A stretch of DNA of 64,000 nt from Lineolata rhizophorae (GCA_010093515.1 MU001673.1:1477222-1541221); one strand, 5' to 3'. Positions 30,577-42,246 are shown, numbered from the stretch's first letter. Notes: generated from the sequence alone by a model not told the origin. Numbers and translations: made by a program.

Positions 30577-33462
30577 TTACAACCCTCGCATCAATTCATC
30601 ATACTCCTTCTCCGCATTCCCCCACCCGACCCCCTGTCCACTAAACTCCCTCTCCATCTCCGTCCTCTCCGCCCTCGCCTTCCTCTCCGCCTTCTTGCTC
30701 CCCTTGACATCCTTCCTCGCCTCGTGCACCTTGCCCCCGCCCCCGAGACTCACCCTCCCCGACTCCCGATCAACCACGACATTGTACTTCGGCTTCCTCT
30801 TCCTCCTGCTCTCCTTCTCCGCCGCCGAAGCGCCGCCTTGTAGCTCACCGCGGCGCTGCTCGCGGCCAAGCCGCACGTTGCGCGGCACCCGTGTCTTCGC
30901 GCCGAGCGCCCACAGGTCGCCCCAGCGCGCCTTGCGCGCGTCGCGGTATGCTTGCTTCCCGAAGGAACGCGGCACAGTCCACCGTTCGAGCTTGCCGGCC
31001 GGCGTGCAAACGTCGATCATGACGTGTCCTTGGCGCTTGATTGGGCGGTCGATAGTGCGTGGGAGGGCGAGGGGGTTCGGGGTTGAGGGTGGTGGCGGTG
31101 TGGGTTTGTTCTCGTTGTCCTCGGCTGATGTTTCTGACCTCACGGCCTCAACAGCTTCTTCTACCTCCTGGACTTCCTCCTTACCGAACCCTTCGAATGC
31201 TTCATCCGCTGCTTTGTCTCCCTGCTCAAACCCCATCCCAAACACCTCGTCGTGCTTCGCCCTCCGCGCATCCCTACCCCTCCTCACCGCGACATAGCTA
31301 AACGCCACATCCTCGTGGTTCCTACTCGGGCGTCCCTCACCCGGTAATCCCGCGCCGAGGATCCTTTGCAAGAAGCCCGGTCTGAAATACCGTTGTTTGA
31401 AGCTGCAGAAATCCTTTCTTCCTATCGCAGGACCATGCACCTTATACATTGGGCACGCCTCATGATTGGTGCACGGCGCCACTACCATTCCAACCTCCTT
31501 GGCCGGACCCTTCAGATCAGCGAGTGTGCCGGTACGCCTGGCTTCCTCTTCCACTTTGGCTAGATCCGTCTCCTCGCCGGGCGCTGCTATGTGCTTGTCA
31601 AGCAGCAACTTGCGCGCTCCCGCAATGGCCTCAAAGCCACGCGGTAAGCCCTTTTCAAGTAGAATCAGCACGCCGCCGTTCGGATTGAGCAGCGACCAGA
31701 GCGTCTGCACGTGGGCCTTGCGCAGGTAGTCTTCCTGGATGGGCCACAGCGAATGCGGAGCAAGAATAACGTCGTAGAGCTTGCGTGGCTGTGCCTTCTG
31801 GCCTTTGACATTGCTGGCCTCCTTCGAGGCATCGTCCTGGGTTCCCGTGGGCGCTTCATTACCTGCCGCGGCCGCAGCTGCAGCAGTCGATGCCGCGGTC
31901 TCCGCCGGTGAGACGTGCTCCGGTAACCGTGGTAAAAACGACGTGTTCTCCAGGAACCTACTGGCACGATGTCTCAGGGCCGCCGGACCTGTCAACACCG
32001 TCGCCTTTCCCAATGGCGGTGGGCCCCGCAGTGACGTATCCTCGCTGCCCTCTTCACCCTCGAGCTCCTTATCCTCATGCATCCTCTCCCATTCGGCCCT
32101 CAAGACCTCCCTCCAAGCGACTACCCCCGCTCCTCCTGCCCCAGCATCTAGCACCGTCGGACCCCCTTCCTTCTCCAACAAGCCCTCCACCCACTTCGCC
32201 CCCAGTCTTCTCCTCACCTCGACCAATGCGCTCGTCAAACCCGCATACGTGCCTGGCATGACCGCGGCGCAGTACGCCGCGGCCTCGATGTCCGTCATCT
32301 GCGGCTGGCCCGCCGCAAGCGCGACGGGCTGCTGCGCCACACCCGTGCCCTTTTGGCGTTTGTTGAGAGAGGCGGTCGAGTGGGGCAGGGCGGGGCCGCC
32401 GAAGACGCGGTGCGCCGTGTCGGCTAGGTGTTTCGGATTCGTGTGCGCCGAAGAGAGCATCGTGGTGAGGGGATCTAGGAGGGCGGTACGCGGGAGGGAG
32501 AGCGTGGAGGGGAAAGTGGAGAAGCGGCCGGCGGCGGTGAGCGGATGGGTCCGAGTGACGGAGCCAGTGTCGTATGTATCCTCTTCGTATGGCTCGTCGC
32601 CTTCAGATAGGTACGCGGGATCATCCTCGAGGTCCTCCAAGTCCTCTTCATGATATGCCTCGATATCCGAATCTAGCTCTCCCGATTCCTTGCCCTTCAA
32701 CGCGCGCTCGGCTGCGTCCAACTCCCTCAACGCCTCTGCCATCTCCTCGTCCCCATTCTTCGCCATGTGCTCCGCCAGTGCCCTCGCCCTCGCCATCTCG
32801 GCATCGCCTCCCTCCCCCGACACGGCAAATTCCACCTCCTCCAGCTCCCCGCCCTCGCCATCCTTCAACAAAACGTACTTTTCCGCGCTATCCTCGGCTT
32901 CGCCCGCTTCCCCTTCCGCCCACTCCTCCACTCCTCCCTCTTCACCCTCATCTCCAGCTTCAATAATATACGGCGTCCCATACAACCGTTCGTAAACCGC
33001 GATTTCCTCTTCGTCCAGCAATCCCTCCGGAATACCATCCCCAAACTCCTGCCTAGCCTTCCTCGCAATCGCCTCCAGATCTCTTTCCCGCCGCCTCCCC
33101 CTCGCCCTTTCCGCCGCATCCGATCCCATCAACCTCTCCTCCTCCTCCCTCTCCCTCTCCTGCAGCCCCCTCAACTCGTCCTCCAGCGTTCTCACGGGTG
33201 ACGCCTCCTCATCCTCAGCGCCAAAGCCGGCACGCGTCGCAAGCCCTCTCCCGCTCACCCTAGCCGCCCGTCCCGTCGAGCAAACTCCCACCGCTACCGC
33301 GCCGCCCCATCGCGACCCGCCGGTGACCCGCCGCGAGTGGACCGCAGCATTGTGCGCCAGGCGCAGCAGTCGCGGTCTGCACTCCGTGCATACGCGGCCG
33401 ATGGCGGCGGCCGTAGCCGTCGCCGTCGTGGTCGTCGTCCTGCCGCGCGCGGCGGAGAGCAT
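30577..33462 (-). CDS. RSM22: Mitochondrial ribosome small-subunit factor Rsm22 (METTL17 family)
   Basis: One uninterrupted frame; from the ATG at 33462 it encodes about 961 residues. This start gives a basic, Ala/Thr-rich mitochondrial presequence (MLSAARGRTTTT...). An in-frame ATG at 33600 would add 46 residues. After a long acidic region of about 200 residues comes the methyltransferase-like core: HLADTAHRVFGGPALPHSTA, MTDIEAAAYCAAVMPGTYAG, TVLDAGAGGAGVVAWREVL (SAM-site motif I) and LYDVILAPHSLWPIQED. A cysteine group, CTNHEACPM and KDFCSFKQRY plus VMIDVCTP, corresponds to the iron-sulfur ligands described for METTL17. The tail is Lys/Arg-rich. The family assists assembly of the mitochondrial small subunit. 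It is longer than yeast Rsm22 (628 aa), mainly from the acidic insert and tail. No intron is needed. Confidence 0.92.
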   Translation of the reverse strand: MLSAARGRTTTTTATATAAAIGRVCTECRPRLLRLAHNAAVHSRRVTGGSRWGGAVAVGVCSTGRAARVSGRGLATRAGFGAEDEEASPVRTLEDELRGLQEREREEEERLMGSDAAERARGRRRERDLEAIARKARQEFGDGIPEGLLDEEEIAVYERLYGTPYIIEAGDEGEEGGVEEWAEGEAGEAEDSAEKYVLLKDGEGGELEEVEFAVSGEGGDAEMARARALAEHMAKNGDEEMAEALRELDAAERALKGKESGELDSDIEAYHEEDLEDLEDDPAYLSEGDEPYEEDTYDTGSVTRTHPLTAAGRFSTFPSTLSLPRTALLDPLTTMLSSAHTNPKHLADTAHRVFGGPALPHSTASLNKRQKGTGVAQQPVALAAGQPQMTDIEAAAYCAAVMPGTYAGLTSALVEVRRRLGAKWVEGLLEKEGGPTVLDAGAGGAGVVAWREVLRAEWERMHEDKELEGEEGSEDTSLRGPPPLGKATVLTGPAALRHRASRFLENTSFLPRLPEHVSPAETAASTAAAAAAAGNEAPTGTQDDASKEASNVKGQKAQPRKLYDVILAPHSLWPIQEDYLRKAHVQTLWSLLNPNGGVLILLEKGLPRGFEAIAGARKLLLDKHIAAPGEETDLAKVEEEARRTGTLADLKGPAKEVGMVVAPCTNHEACPMYKVHGPAIGRKDFCSFKQRYFRPGFLQRILGAGLPGEGRPSRNHEDVAFSYVAVRRGRDARRAKHDEVFGMGFEQGDKAADEAFEGFGKEEVQEVEEAVEAVRSETSAEDNENKPTPPPPSTPNPLALPRTIDRPIKRQGHVMIDVCTPAGKLERWTVPRSFGKQAYRDARKARWGDLWALGAKTRVPRNVRLGREQRRGELQGGASAAEKESRRKRKPKYNVVVDRESGRVSLGGGGKVHEARKDVKGSKKAERKARAERTEMEREFSGQGVGWGNAEKEYDELMRGL

Positions 33463-36400
33463 TGGTCGAGGGTGCGCTCTTCTCGATGGCGATGAGCGGA
33501 GTGCGAAGAGTGGGTGGCGATGCGGTGCGGTGTCGATGCGGGGGCGGCGATAGAGGGTAGAGGAAGTGCGGATGGAAAGGGGAGAGAATGATAAGAGCAA
33601 GGTTAGAAAGGAAGGAGGCGCGTTCGGAGAACGGGGAGGGGTGAGAAAGCAAGAAATGCGGGATGGAGAAGCTTCGTGGCTAGCTAGGGTTGCGTTGGAG
33701 CTTTCTTCACTTTTTTCGAGCAGGGGTGAAATGGCAGGGCGCTGATTGGTTCGGAAACTCGAGGGGACTCGCGTAAAATTGGCGAGGCTCTATGTAAGTA
33801 ATTCTAACCCTATTCTATCTGGCATCTCTACCTATAGTCCAACTGAGACTATAAAGAAAAACAACTTCCTGTATAGAGAGGGATGTGTTCTCGCTACCCT
33901 ACTACTATGCCCGAAGGACATAGGTAATTCTAACTCGGGAGGCATCTCGTGCACTCACCTTATGCAGTGTTGACTTAGAGGCGAGAAATTCATATACGAA
34001 ATTCAAAGTGACCAAATGTAGGAGATAATGAAAGGGATAGCGGAGGTCAAAAGATTGCTTCCGTTTTCGTGCAGCAGACAATGTCGCTAGCTTTTCATGT
34101 GAGCTGCACTTTACAAGGACTTACACACGCAAATACTACATGGTGGTGTCCAAGTTTTTGAATATACATTGCTAGAATCTTATCTCACAAAGGGCGCTTT
34201 TTAAGGCTTGTTCGGTAGTTTGCTTGCCATTTGCAATTTGGATATTCCGATAATCCATTTCTGCGCTATATCAAATAACATGACACACTAAGCCGCTAAC
34301 ATTAGTCTGAACACATCAGCGTCCGTGTGATGGCGTGCAATATTTGCAAAAAGTATCATGCAGAGGCCTACCGTGTCAATTCCACTGTTACTAAATATAT
34401 TGTGGGCGCTGCCGCGCTTCCGTTCGCTGCCCGCGATACCGTTACTTTGTTACCTTAAAGATATCAAGATCATCGGACTATTTAGATAGGTTCACTATCA
34501 GGTATTGAGAAATGCATTTGTCCGTTGCCATATACTACGCTGCAAATCTCGAAAGATTCTGCTCATGCCTATAAATATTTATTCGGCTAAGCGGGCTAGA
34601 GACCATCTTTGCTTGGCTACTAAGTTGAAAGCTGTAAACTAGGGTACATCAAGTCGCCAAAGCACCGACCATTTTACTTGCGACTTAGCTGTACACCGCC
34701 GCAATAGCGTTGCCAAAATCGGCTGTGGAGGGAAGGGAATGATGAAGTACCAGAGCCGAGGGCTAGGGTTCGGGAGACGATTTCTGGTGTCGTCCAATCG
34801 TGAGTGACTCGACAAAGCTTAATTAATGCACAAGTCCAGCACGCCCACCAACAGCGAAGCCGAGTGCAGTAGGTTCACATTCCTTCAGTCAAAGCGACAA
34901 GGACCTTTCGATAGGTTCGTGTCTATATTTATGTTCTCACGGAGGCGAGATCGACATTGACGAAAGCTAGAGGTCCAATTGGGGAGCACAGAGCGGGCAT
35001 GGCACAAAAGAAAGCTGCGTTGCATCCATGGCCACGGGCAGACGGCAACCACGGCCGGCCATTGGCAATTCCGGGGCTCCAATGTCAACGACGTTTGTAT
35101 CGCCGCGACCACGGCCCCGGAAATCCAGGAGAGCCGGTGAGTCGATACCAACACGCTAGCCTAACCCGGGGAAGCCCTCCTTGATATCACCACTCGTCCA
35201 CACAATGCCGGCGGCCGGCGCACGGCATGCGTCTCCCGGGCGCGATGGCTGGACGTGCGCAGTTTCTTCCTAAGTGTGAGATGTGGTGAGAGGAGGTTGC
35301 ATCCCACACGTCCCGAACGCAACCTGGGGGCCATGCGGGCCCGCTCCTCGTACGTAACGGAGCTCTGCCCAACTCACGATAATCCATGCCGTTCTAGGCC
35401 ACCTTCTCTCACCCACACCCTCCCACTCTGGCCCCTGATAAGCTTGTTTCCCGCCTCGGATGGATGCTGATATCGCCACTCAGGACCCAGCGCGGGGCGA
35501 ACGCCTATCCTGGGAAAAGAGCCGAGCGCAAGTTCGACCCCTGGCAACTGAAGCCGACGAACGCCCCTCAACAGCCACGACGGCTTTCCAGAGAGCCGTT
35601 TTCCAGCCACAGAGGCCAGCCACAGGCGCGCGGAGCTGACTTCGGGGACGAGTCACCGCGCCTTAGACCCATAACAAACGCCTGCTAAGAAGTGCCGGCA
35701 CCAAACCGACAGAACGCCCGCCCGCCGATCGCGTTTCGAAAGGCGGTCAACGAACCCTAAAGTAAAGGGGCCCATCAGATGACGATGCCATCGAGAGCGG
35801 AGTCGACCCCTTTTGTCAAATTAACTTTGCGTCGTCTCTGTGAACGACCCCACACTCACATGTCGCGCGCGCTCGAGTCCCAGCCAGGTTTGTCTTGCCT
35901 GCTGCAACGGCGTTATTGCTGCCTCCCCGCCAACCCGGAAAGGCGGAGCCGCGCATAGCTTGGCGCCGCGGTGAAAGAGACGGATCGAGGGTGCGTAGCC
36001 AACTGATGCCAGCCAGCGCTGGGACACAGATGCCAACGTGCAGCGAAGTGTTGTCGGAGGGCATCCGGCGGGTTTATTGACTTGCCAACTGGCAATACAA
36101 CCGCGTTGCCCTTACGCGTCGCAGCCGGATGCAAAGAGAAGGAGGGGGATGGTCCAGGGGACGGCTTCCCGCGGCGGCGGGCTTCATCCAAAAGGGAGAC
36201 GCGCCTATCCCCGACGCCAACTAGAAGCGGTTTAACGGCGCCGTGAGCTGGAGGGCGCTTTTTGCTCTGGCTCCTTTTGGGCTGCGGCTGGCGGCAGCCA
36301 AGCCCGTCGCGCGGCTCCCACCCACAAAGTCGATGCGGGTGCATCTCGCCTGACAAGCTGCAGATGATTAGAGCAGGGAAACGCCTCTTGACTGGCTGGC

Positions 36401-36991
36401 CCGCGGCTGGGCTAACAACGCGCACGACATGAATCGCTGACTCGCCGTCGCCCAAAAGGCGGGCCTTGCCGCCGATGCTGCTGCCGCTTGCGGGCGCTGC
36501 GGGCTTGCTGCTTTCTCTTGCTTGTCTCATGGTCTTCTTGTGCCTTGGGACCCCCCGTCCGCACGGCCGTTCCATGCCCGGTCTCGTCGTCGATCATTTT
36601 CTGTCTTTGCACCGTGGACGGGCATCATCGTTGCAGCGACCGGGGGTCACTCACCAAACTCACCGTCTATTTCGTATTGGATCCGCACCGTACTGATATC
36701 TGCTGGTCGTCCTCCACTTGCGGCGGAGCCGCTTTCCTTCCCCCATTTCGTTCACGTTGAACTTCTTACCGCCCGCCACCACTGCGATCGAGCGCCTCGT
36801 ACGAAACGAGTGGGTCGATTTCTTCGGTGACGCATGAGGTTCGCGCGAGAATCCCCGGCCCGTTCTACCATCCACATCACACAAATACTTCCATCGCGAT
36901 AGCGTAGTCCGATGAGGCTCTCATTTTCTTCCTGACTCGTCATCACCCGGACCAAGTGCGAACCGCAAAAAGAGGGGCCGGAAGGCCTGCC
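33463..36991. other. 3.5-kb gene-free region between divergent genes
   Basis: RSM22 promoter on the left, coiled-coil gene promoter on the right. From 33770 to about 34860 it is AT-rich, with a loose direct repeat (attctaac...ggcatctc at 33801-33828 and 33927-33948). From 34900 to 36950 it is GC-balanced with no convincing frame. Nothing recognisable as a transposon was found. Confidence 0.5.
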
Positions 36992-39068
36992 ATGGCTGCG
37001 GCATCCGCCATCTCCGTCGAACAACATGTCGACAATCAACACAACAACTATGAAGATAACGAATCGAGTTTTGGCGCACTACCGTGTGCCACCGACCTGA
37101 TCTTCGACAACGCCGTATACGAGCGCGAAGTACTCCAGCTCCCAGAGGGTAAGACGGAGCACGACCTCGACCATCAACTCGCACTACACGCCTACCAACA
37201 TCGCCATAACCGCGCCTATTCGCGTTCACATTCCCACACCCACACCCAAAGCAGTCAGTCCCCGGCCGACGACGATCAGAGCCGGATCTCAATTGACCCA
37301 GGCCTCGATGCTTCCACCGCCGTCTCCACCCTCACCATCTCATCTCGCGCCAGCTCCTCGCTCGACTCGCCGCCCGTCTACAAACCTTCTCACTCCACCG
37401 CCCGCAGTTTTGGTACATCAACCGCCACCGCTAGCCGCCCGTATATCGAGGTCGATCCCTATCTGCTCGCGCGTGGAGCAGAAGACTTAGATGAAGAGTC
37501 TCCCACCCCCTTTATTTTTGCAGCAGAGGAAGCAGGGTTCGGGGCCCTCGATGATACTCTGCATGTTATCGCGGGAGTAGCGGGGGAATTGAAGATGCCG
37601 CCATCAACGACTGCGAAGGCTGTTCCGGGCGCGGGGAGGGAATGCACTGCAGTGGACGGAAGGTCAGAAGGGATCCGAGCCGGGAGTCCCAAGGGCTCGA
37701 GGATCAAACGGAAGTTGGGCTCTATGGGCTTTCTGTCAAGGCTGAGGCGAGACGGAAGCAAAGCAGAGCCGCCTCCCGGCCTCGTCCCGCCACGCCCCTC
37801 CCTCACGACCAGCCAGCCCATCCTCCTCCCCACCCGCCCGAGCCGCAAGAACACGGGTCTCACGCATAGAAGCACGCGCTCCTTCCGCACCTCCTCGTCG
37901 CTCACCCCGTCTAGCCCTGCGTCGCCTACCATTACCCCCTTATCATTGAAGCACCTCCTGGATGACGAGCAGTTCGCCGCCGTTTGGAGAGAGCAAAGTG
38001 CCGAGGCGCTGCGGTTCGCTCGGTTCGAGCAGAAGCAGCGCAGAGCTTTGGCGAGGCACTACGATAGGATGATGGCGCAGGAGAAGGCGCGCGGCGAGAG
38101 GGAGCGACGGGAGCTCGAAGCACAGGTTAGTTGCCAGCACCCATAACTACAAAAGCTGCTTGGGCCCCCGACGCAAACTCGACCGTGGTGGATCCGGTGC
38201 CTCAAAACTGCTTTTCGCGAAGCTCGGGGCTGACCTGATAAATCTACAGCAAGAGCAAGAGCGCGACCGTCTCGAGGAGCGGCACCTCGACGCCGAGCTC
38301 GAGCGCTTGCAACAGCACGTGTTCGAGCGCGAAAACATGGCCACGGCCGTCAAGTACATGACGCGCTACTGCGCCGGCGGCGTGGACTCGATGGCGCCGC
38401 CCGATGTGGCGGCCCTCGCCGCCGCCACCACCACCGCCGCCGACGACGACAACAACGACTTCGAACGCGCCGAGTCCGACGCGCCGGCCTCCAACGGCAA
38501 CGTCCCCTCGCGGGCCCCCGCCGCAACCCGCACGGCGTCGCTCTCAGCGGTGCCGTCCTCGCGGCCGCGGGCCGCGCTGCAGCTGCAGCTGGCCCGGCGG
38601 TCGCACTCGGTGACGCCGGCGGACCTGGCGCGCCTGAGCCGCAAGGTGGCGCAGCAGCGGGCGCTCGAGCGGCGCCACGCGGCGGACATCAACGTGCTGC
38701 GCGGGCAGCAGGAGCAGAAGATGAGGGCGCTGGTGGCGGCGCAGGCGCGGCGGGCGGACGAGGTGGGGAGGGGGGTCAGGGAGGTGGAGCGATGGGTGGG
38801 GGAGGAGAGGGAGAGGGAGGGGCGGAGACTGGATGTGGTGGTGGGGGAGAGGAGGGAGAGGATGGGGAGGCGGTGGGGGTGGAGGGTCGAGGTGGTGTTG
38901 GGGATGGGGACGGGCGCGGTGGAGGAGGTGTTGGGGTGGAGGGAGAGCGCGCACGAGGTCAGGGCTGTGGTGCCGGTTGTAGGGTTTCCGAGGGCGGAGA
39001 GGGGGGAGGTCTCGGCGTTGGGCGAGGAGGTGAGCGCGTTGGATTGTTATTTTGAGCGCGGAGAGTAG
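36992..39068 (+). CDS. Uncharacterised fungal coiled-coil protein
   Basis: Two exons (36992-38125, 38250-39068) give about 650 residues; I do not recognise the family. The first 300 residues are Ser/Thr/His-rich and probably disordered, with a basic patch (GSRIKRKLGSMGFLSRLRRD). A helical segment starts at about LSLKHLLDDEQFAAVWREQS and runs as charged coiled coil (EALRFARFEQKQRRALARHY, ERERRELEAQ) across the intron into QEQERDRLEERHLDAELERL. A second coiled coil follows (LARLSRKVAQQRALERRHAA). The phase-0 124-nt intron (GTTAGT...CTACAG, branch GCTGAC) lies inside the first coil. The start at 36992 has the context gccATGg; an ATG 12 codons earlier (36956) is in frame. Repeated heptads suggest a scaffold or cytoskeletal role, which is inference. 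Confidence 0.78.
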
Positions 39069-39784
39069 GATGGGTTGGGCTTGGTTCTGGTATGGCTTGG
39101 TTGGAGGCATGGATTTGATACCCAAGGACAAACAAAGTTGAAGAGGCGGCGGCATGGACGTGAATTTTCAACTTTATTTTCTTTACTTTTTTTTTTTTGG
39201 TAAGATGATAGGTTGGGACTTCTGGAAGAATGGGTATGCTGAAGGGGGAAGCTGAATTTCTTGACACATCGCGGGGTGGGCTAAAGCGCTCTTGTCTTCT
39301 GCTTCCATATTGCGAGGGCTGCGTGTTTGAACTTTGCAGATATCCCCGCATAGCGTGGCGGTTTCGTTTTCAGTGCTAATATATTATATGTTGGCCAAGG
39401 TGGTGCGGAATTTGTTGGAAGTGCATTTGTTTGCAACTCAATCTCAAATGCAGGAAAGGTTTCGAAACCTATTTACAGAATGCTCCAGTAAGTCAAGACA
39501 GTACATCATAGATCTCGTCTTTTAATTTTTGTCAGGGCTTTCGCTAATATCGAAGTATAGAGTCCAGCACCACCGCGTCACTCCACTTCTAAGACCTATC
39601 AAGTGTATGGAGCGCCTCCAGTACGCGTTCTTTGGATTGCAATCTATCTTACAATGCTATCTATCATATATCACATCAGCCAATACGCTTGGTGGGAGCC
39701 GCCTCTTTTCACCTAGGTCCCTGGTCATACTACCTCTAGACACTAAAGAACGAATACGAAGAACAAAGGAGAGGCCTGTCACAT
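39069..39784. other. Intergenic region, AT-rich in part
   Basis: 3' flanks of the coiled-coil gene (+) and the AA5 gene (-). It includes a T-run at about 39187-39198. No gene seen. Confidence 0.55.
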
Positions 39785-39919
39785 TTACGACACCAGCACA
39801 AACTGACCAATACTTGGAACCCCGTCCACCAATACAAACACCACGTACGGCCCCGGCGGTGCCACGTTCGAGTTCGGCGGCATCGTGACCGCCAGGCGCT
39901 GTTCACGCCTTTCCGGCTC
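39785..39919 (-). pseudogene. Orphaned C-terminal tail of the AA5 glyoxal oxidase
   Basis: Directly after the TAG at 39920-39922 the same frame stays open for 44 codons to a TAA at 39785-39787. It encodes EPERREQRLAVTMPPNSN, then VAPPGPYVVFVLVDGVPSIG and QFVLVS, which is the expected end of the DUF1929 domain of glyoxal oxidases. So the stop is internal to the ancestral gene. Confidence 0.85.
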
Positions 39920-42246
39920 CTAACCGTCCGTATCCAATACCGCCATCCGCTGCCCCATGTGCAACGAATGCGTCACGAACCCGCCATGATACAGCACGAC
40001 GCTGACATCGGTGGCGCCCTCGGGCGCGTTGAAATCGACTTCGAAGCGCGACCCGTCTGCCCTGAGCTCCGTCGCGCTCAGCCGGATGTCGGCCGGACGC
40101 CGCTCGGCTGCATCTCCTTGCAAGTATGGAGGGGTGTAGATCTCGACGCGGAACTCCGTGGGAAAGGGGTGTTCTTCGCTAGGAGCGAAGACGGGGTAGT
40201 CGAGCGGGTTGGAGCCCGCGACGAGGACGGTGCCGTCGAGGAGCAGCGTCGCGACGGAATGGTACATGCGGGGCACGTCGGAGCGGCCGGCGCGCGTGAA
40301 GCGCTGTGACTCGGGCGCTGAAGGGTCGTAGAGTAACGCCTCGAGCGAGGGCTCCGCGCCGATCTCCCAGCCTTGCGCCCCGCGGCGGCACCCGTTCAGC
40401 CACGCGACTGTGCCGTCGGGCAGGAGTGTGCCTTCGACCATTGTACGGCCGGCGGGCATGGACTCGAGGGTCCAGCTCGGGTCCGCGGCTAGGGGCTTGA
40501 TGCGCCCGCAGGAATGGTCCGTCGGCGACCATAGGTCCTGGTACGCGCCGCCGCCGCAGATGATGACTTCGGGCTCCCAGTTTGTGGCGCTAGAGAGGGG
40601 CAGCAGCACAGTGCCGCCCGTGTTGGGATAGGTGCGGTAATCGCCCGGGAGGTCAGGCAGTGTGCGGATGGTGCTGTTGGAGGTGACGCTGAAGAGCTCG
40701 GCTGATTTGGCGGTAAAGATGAAGAGGGAACTGTCAGGCAACAGATGGATGAACGGATACATGTAATACGGCTGGTTGTTGGCTAGGATCTCCATCGGGA
40801 TAGATTCGCCGTGAGGAACCCCTCGGGGATCCAAAAGCTCATACGTTGGATTGTTGTTGGATGGTATTGATGGGTCGAATCCATTGCGGCTTCCTGAAGC
40901 CACGAGTATGGATCCGTCGGGCAATGTCTGCGCTGTTGGGTACCATCTCTTACTCGACAACCTATGGATACCTTCGACCCAATCAGTGCCATCAAGGCTC
41001 GAGTCGTGAGGGGATCTGTCCAGCATCCTGATTCCGGTGTAGCCTTCCTCGACTGCCGAATCGAAGTCCTTGGTCGCATTACTACCACCAACCGAGAGAA
41101 AGCTACCATTAGACAGGAAAGCACCGCCGGAGCAGAACGCATTTGTTTTGTAAGAAAGTGGGGTTATTTGGTTGGTAAAAGTGTCGTATTCTGATGAGAA
41201 TGCGTTGCGTCCGTCGGTCAGATTTAGTTCCGTATACGGCTCAACCTTGTCCAGAAATACCGCACGCCCATTAGGGAGGAGCCCAGTATGCATTGCTGGA
41301 ACACCTGAATTCCCGACGACTTTGAACTGCCCGGGAGACACATTCTCCGGGGCATCAAGTGGGAAGCGCACCTGTCGGACGTGGCCAATACAAGGTCCGG
41401 ATTGACAGCCATCGCCGCAGTGTGAGGTCCTATCGCGACATCAGCTATGGGGTTCGCAGAAGGAAAGTTCAAGGTACCTACGAGTTTCCACAGAAGCCGT
41501 ACATGGAACAGCAAGACCCTGAGATCCAGTCTCCACAGACTACACCGCCGAACATCGCACCGCAAGATCCATTAGTTGTGATGGAAGGCAAAGATGAAGG
41601 TGGACTGGTTGCGGCAGCAGCGCGGCTGCTGATGGAATCGGGCCGAACACTACTAGTTGCTCTGGCGGCATCGAGCAACACGCTAAGGGCAGGAAGAGAA
41701 GACGAACAGCCTGTCTGGCATCCTTTCTCGACAAGACAGTGGTCCGCCAACCACCCACAATAACTAGTTTGTGGTCAACTCCAAGCATACCCAAAACATA
41801 CAATGTATAGGTAGATCCTACCCGTCCTTCGAACAACAACCACCAAACTCGCCGATCGGATCACATATCGCCCAATTGAAATCCCTTCCGCAACGTCCGT
41901 CTTTCCGGGTTTCAACCGACGCTGGCATTTCAAACGCGGGGGATCGGACTTTCATATTCGCAATCGAGTCATTGACCTGTTCCTTTGGGCGAGTGAGATT
42001 GTGTTGGATAAAATTAAGGTATTGGTTGGTCTTGTCCGCAATGCAACTAGGTGACATCGTCAGCAAAAATAACTGCAGTCGAAAGAAGTAGTATTAGTAC
42101 GTATTGTTTGGAGTGCAGCACTGGCCGCGCAAGCAACTGGTGCTGCCGCCCACATGGTAATCACATGCTGGTTGGACTCTAGGAAAGTCAATGTTCGCGA
42201 GAGACTGCCCGCCAAGGAGGACGAGAATAAGAACTGTTGCTTTCAT
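39920..42246 (-). CDS. Secreted CBM18-glyoxal oxidase (AA5), truncated by an internal TAG
   Basis: Four exons (42101-42246, 41822-42046, 41482-41763, 39920-41429) give about 720 residues. Exon 1 encodes a signal peptide (MKATVLILVLLGGQSLA) and the start of a Cys-rich segment (ACDYHVGGSTSCLRGQCC). A hevein-like chitin-binding domain spans exons 2-3 (DGRCGRDFNWAICDP, GGCCSKDGYCG, KGCQTGC). After a Ser/Ala/Pro linker a second one spans exons 3-4 (NGSCGAMFGGVVCGDWI, GSCCSMYGFCGNS, HCGDGCQSGPC). Each intron (54, 58, 52 nt) restores a Cys pattern. The copper-radical oxidase then follows with all expected ligands: Cys317 (NAFCSGG), Tyr381 (RWYPTAQ), Tyr607-His608 (RMYHSVA) and His705 (FVTHSLH). Such enzymes oxidise aldehydes or alcohols and release hydrogen peroxide. 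The frame ends 15 residues after His705 at a TAG, losing 44 residues of the C-terminal domain. Whether the product folds is uncertain. Confidence 0.9.

Noticed and set aside
39922-39948. Possible intron skipping the AA5 TAG (GTTAGG...AACAG)
   Set aside because: It would be about 26 nt, too short for a fungal intron, and would shift the frame.
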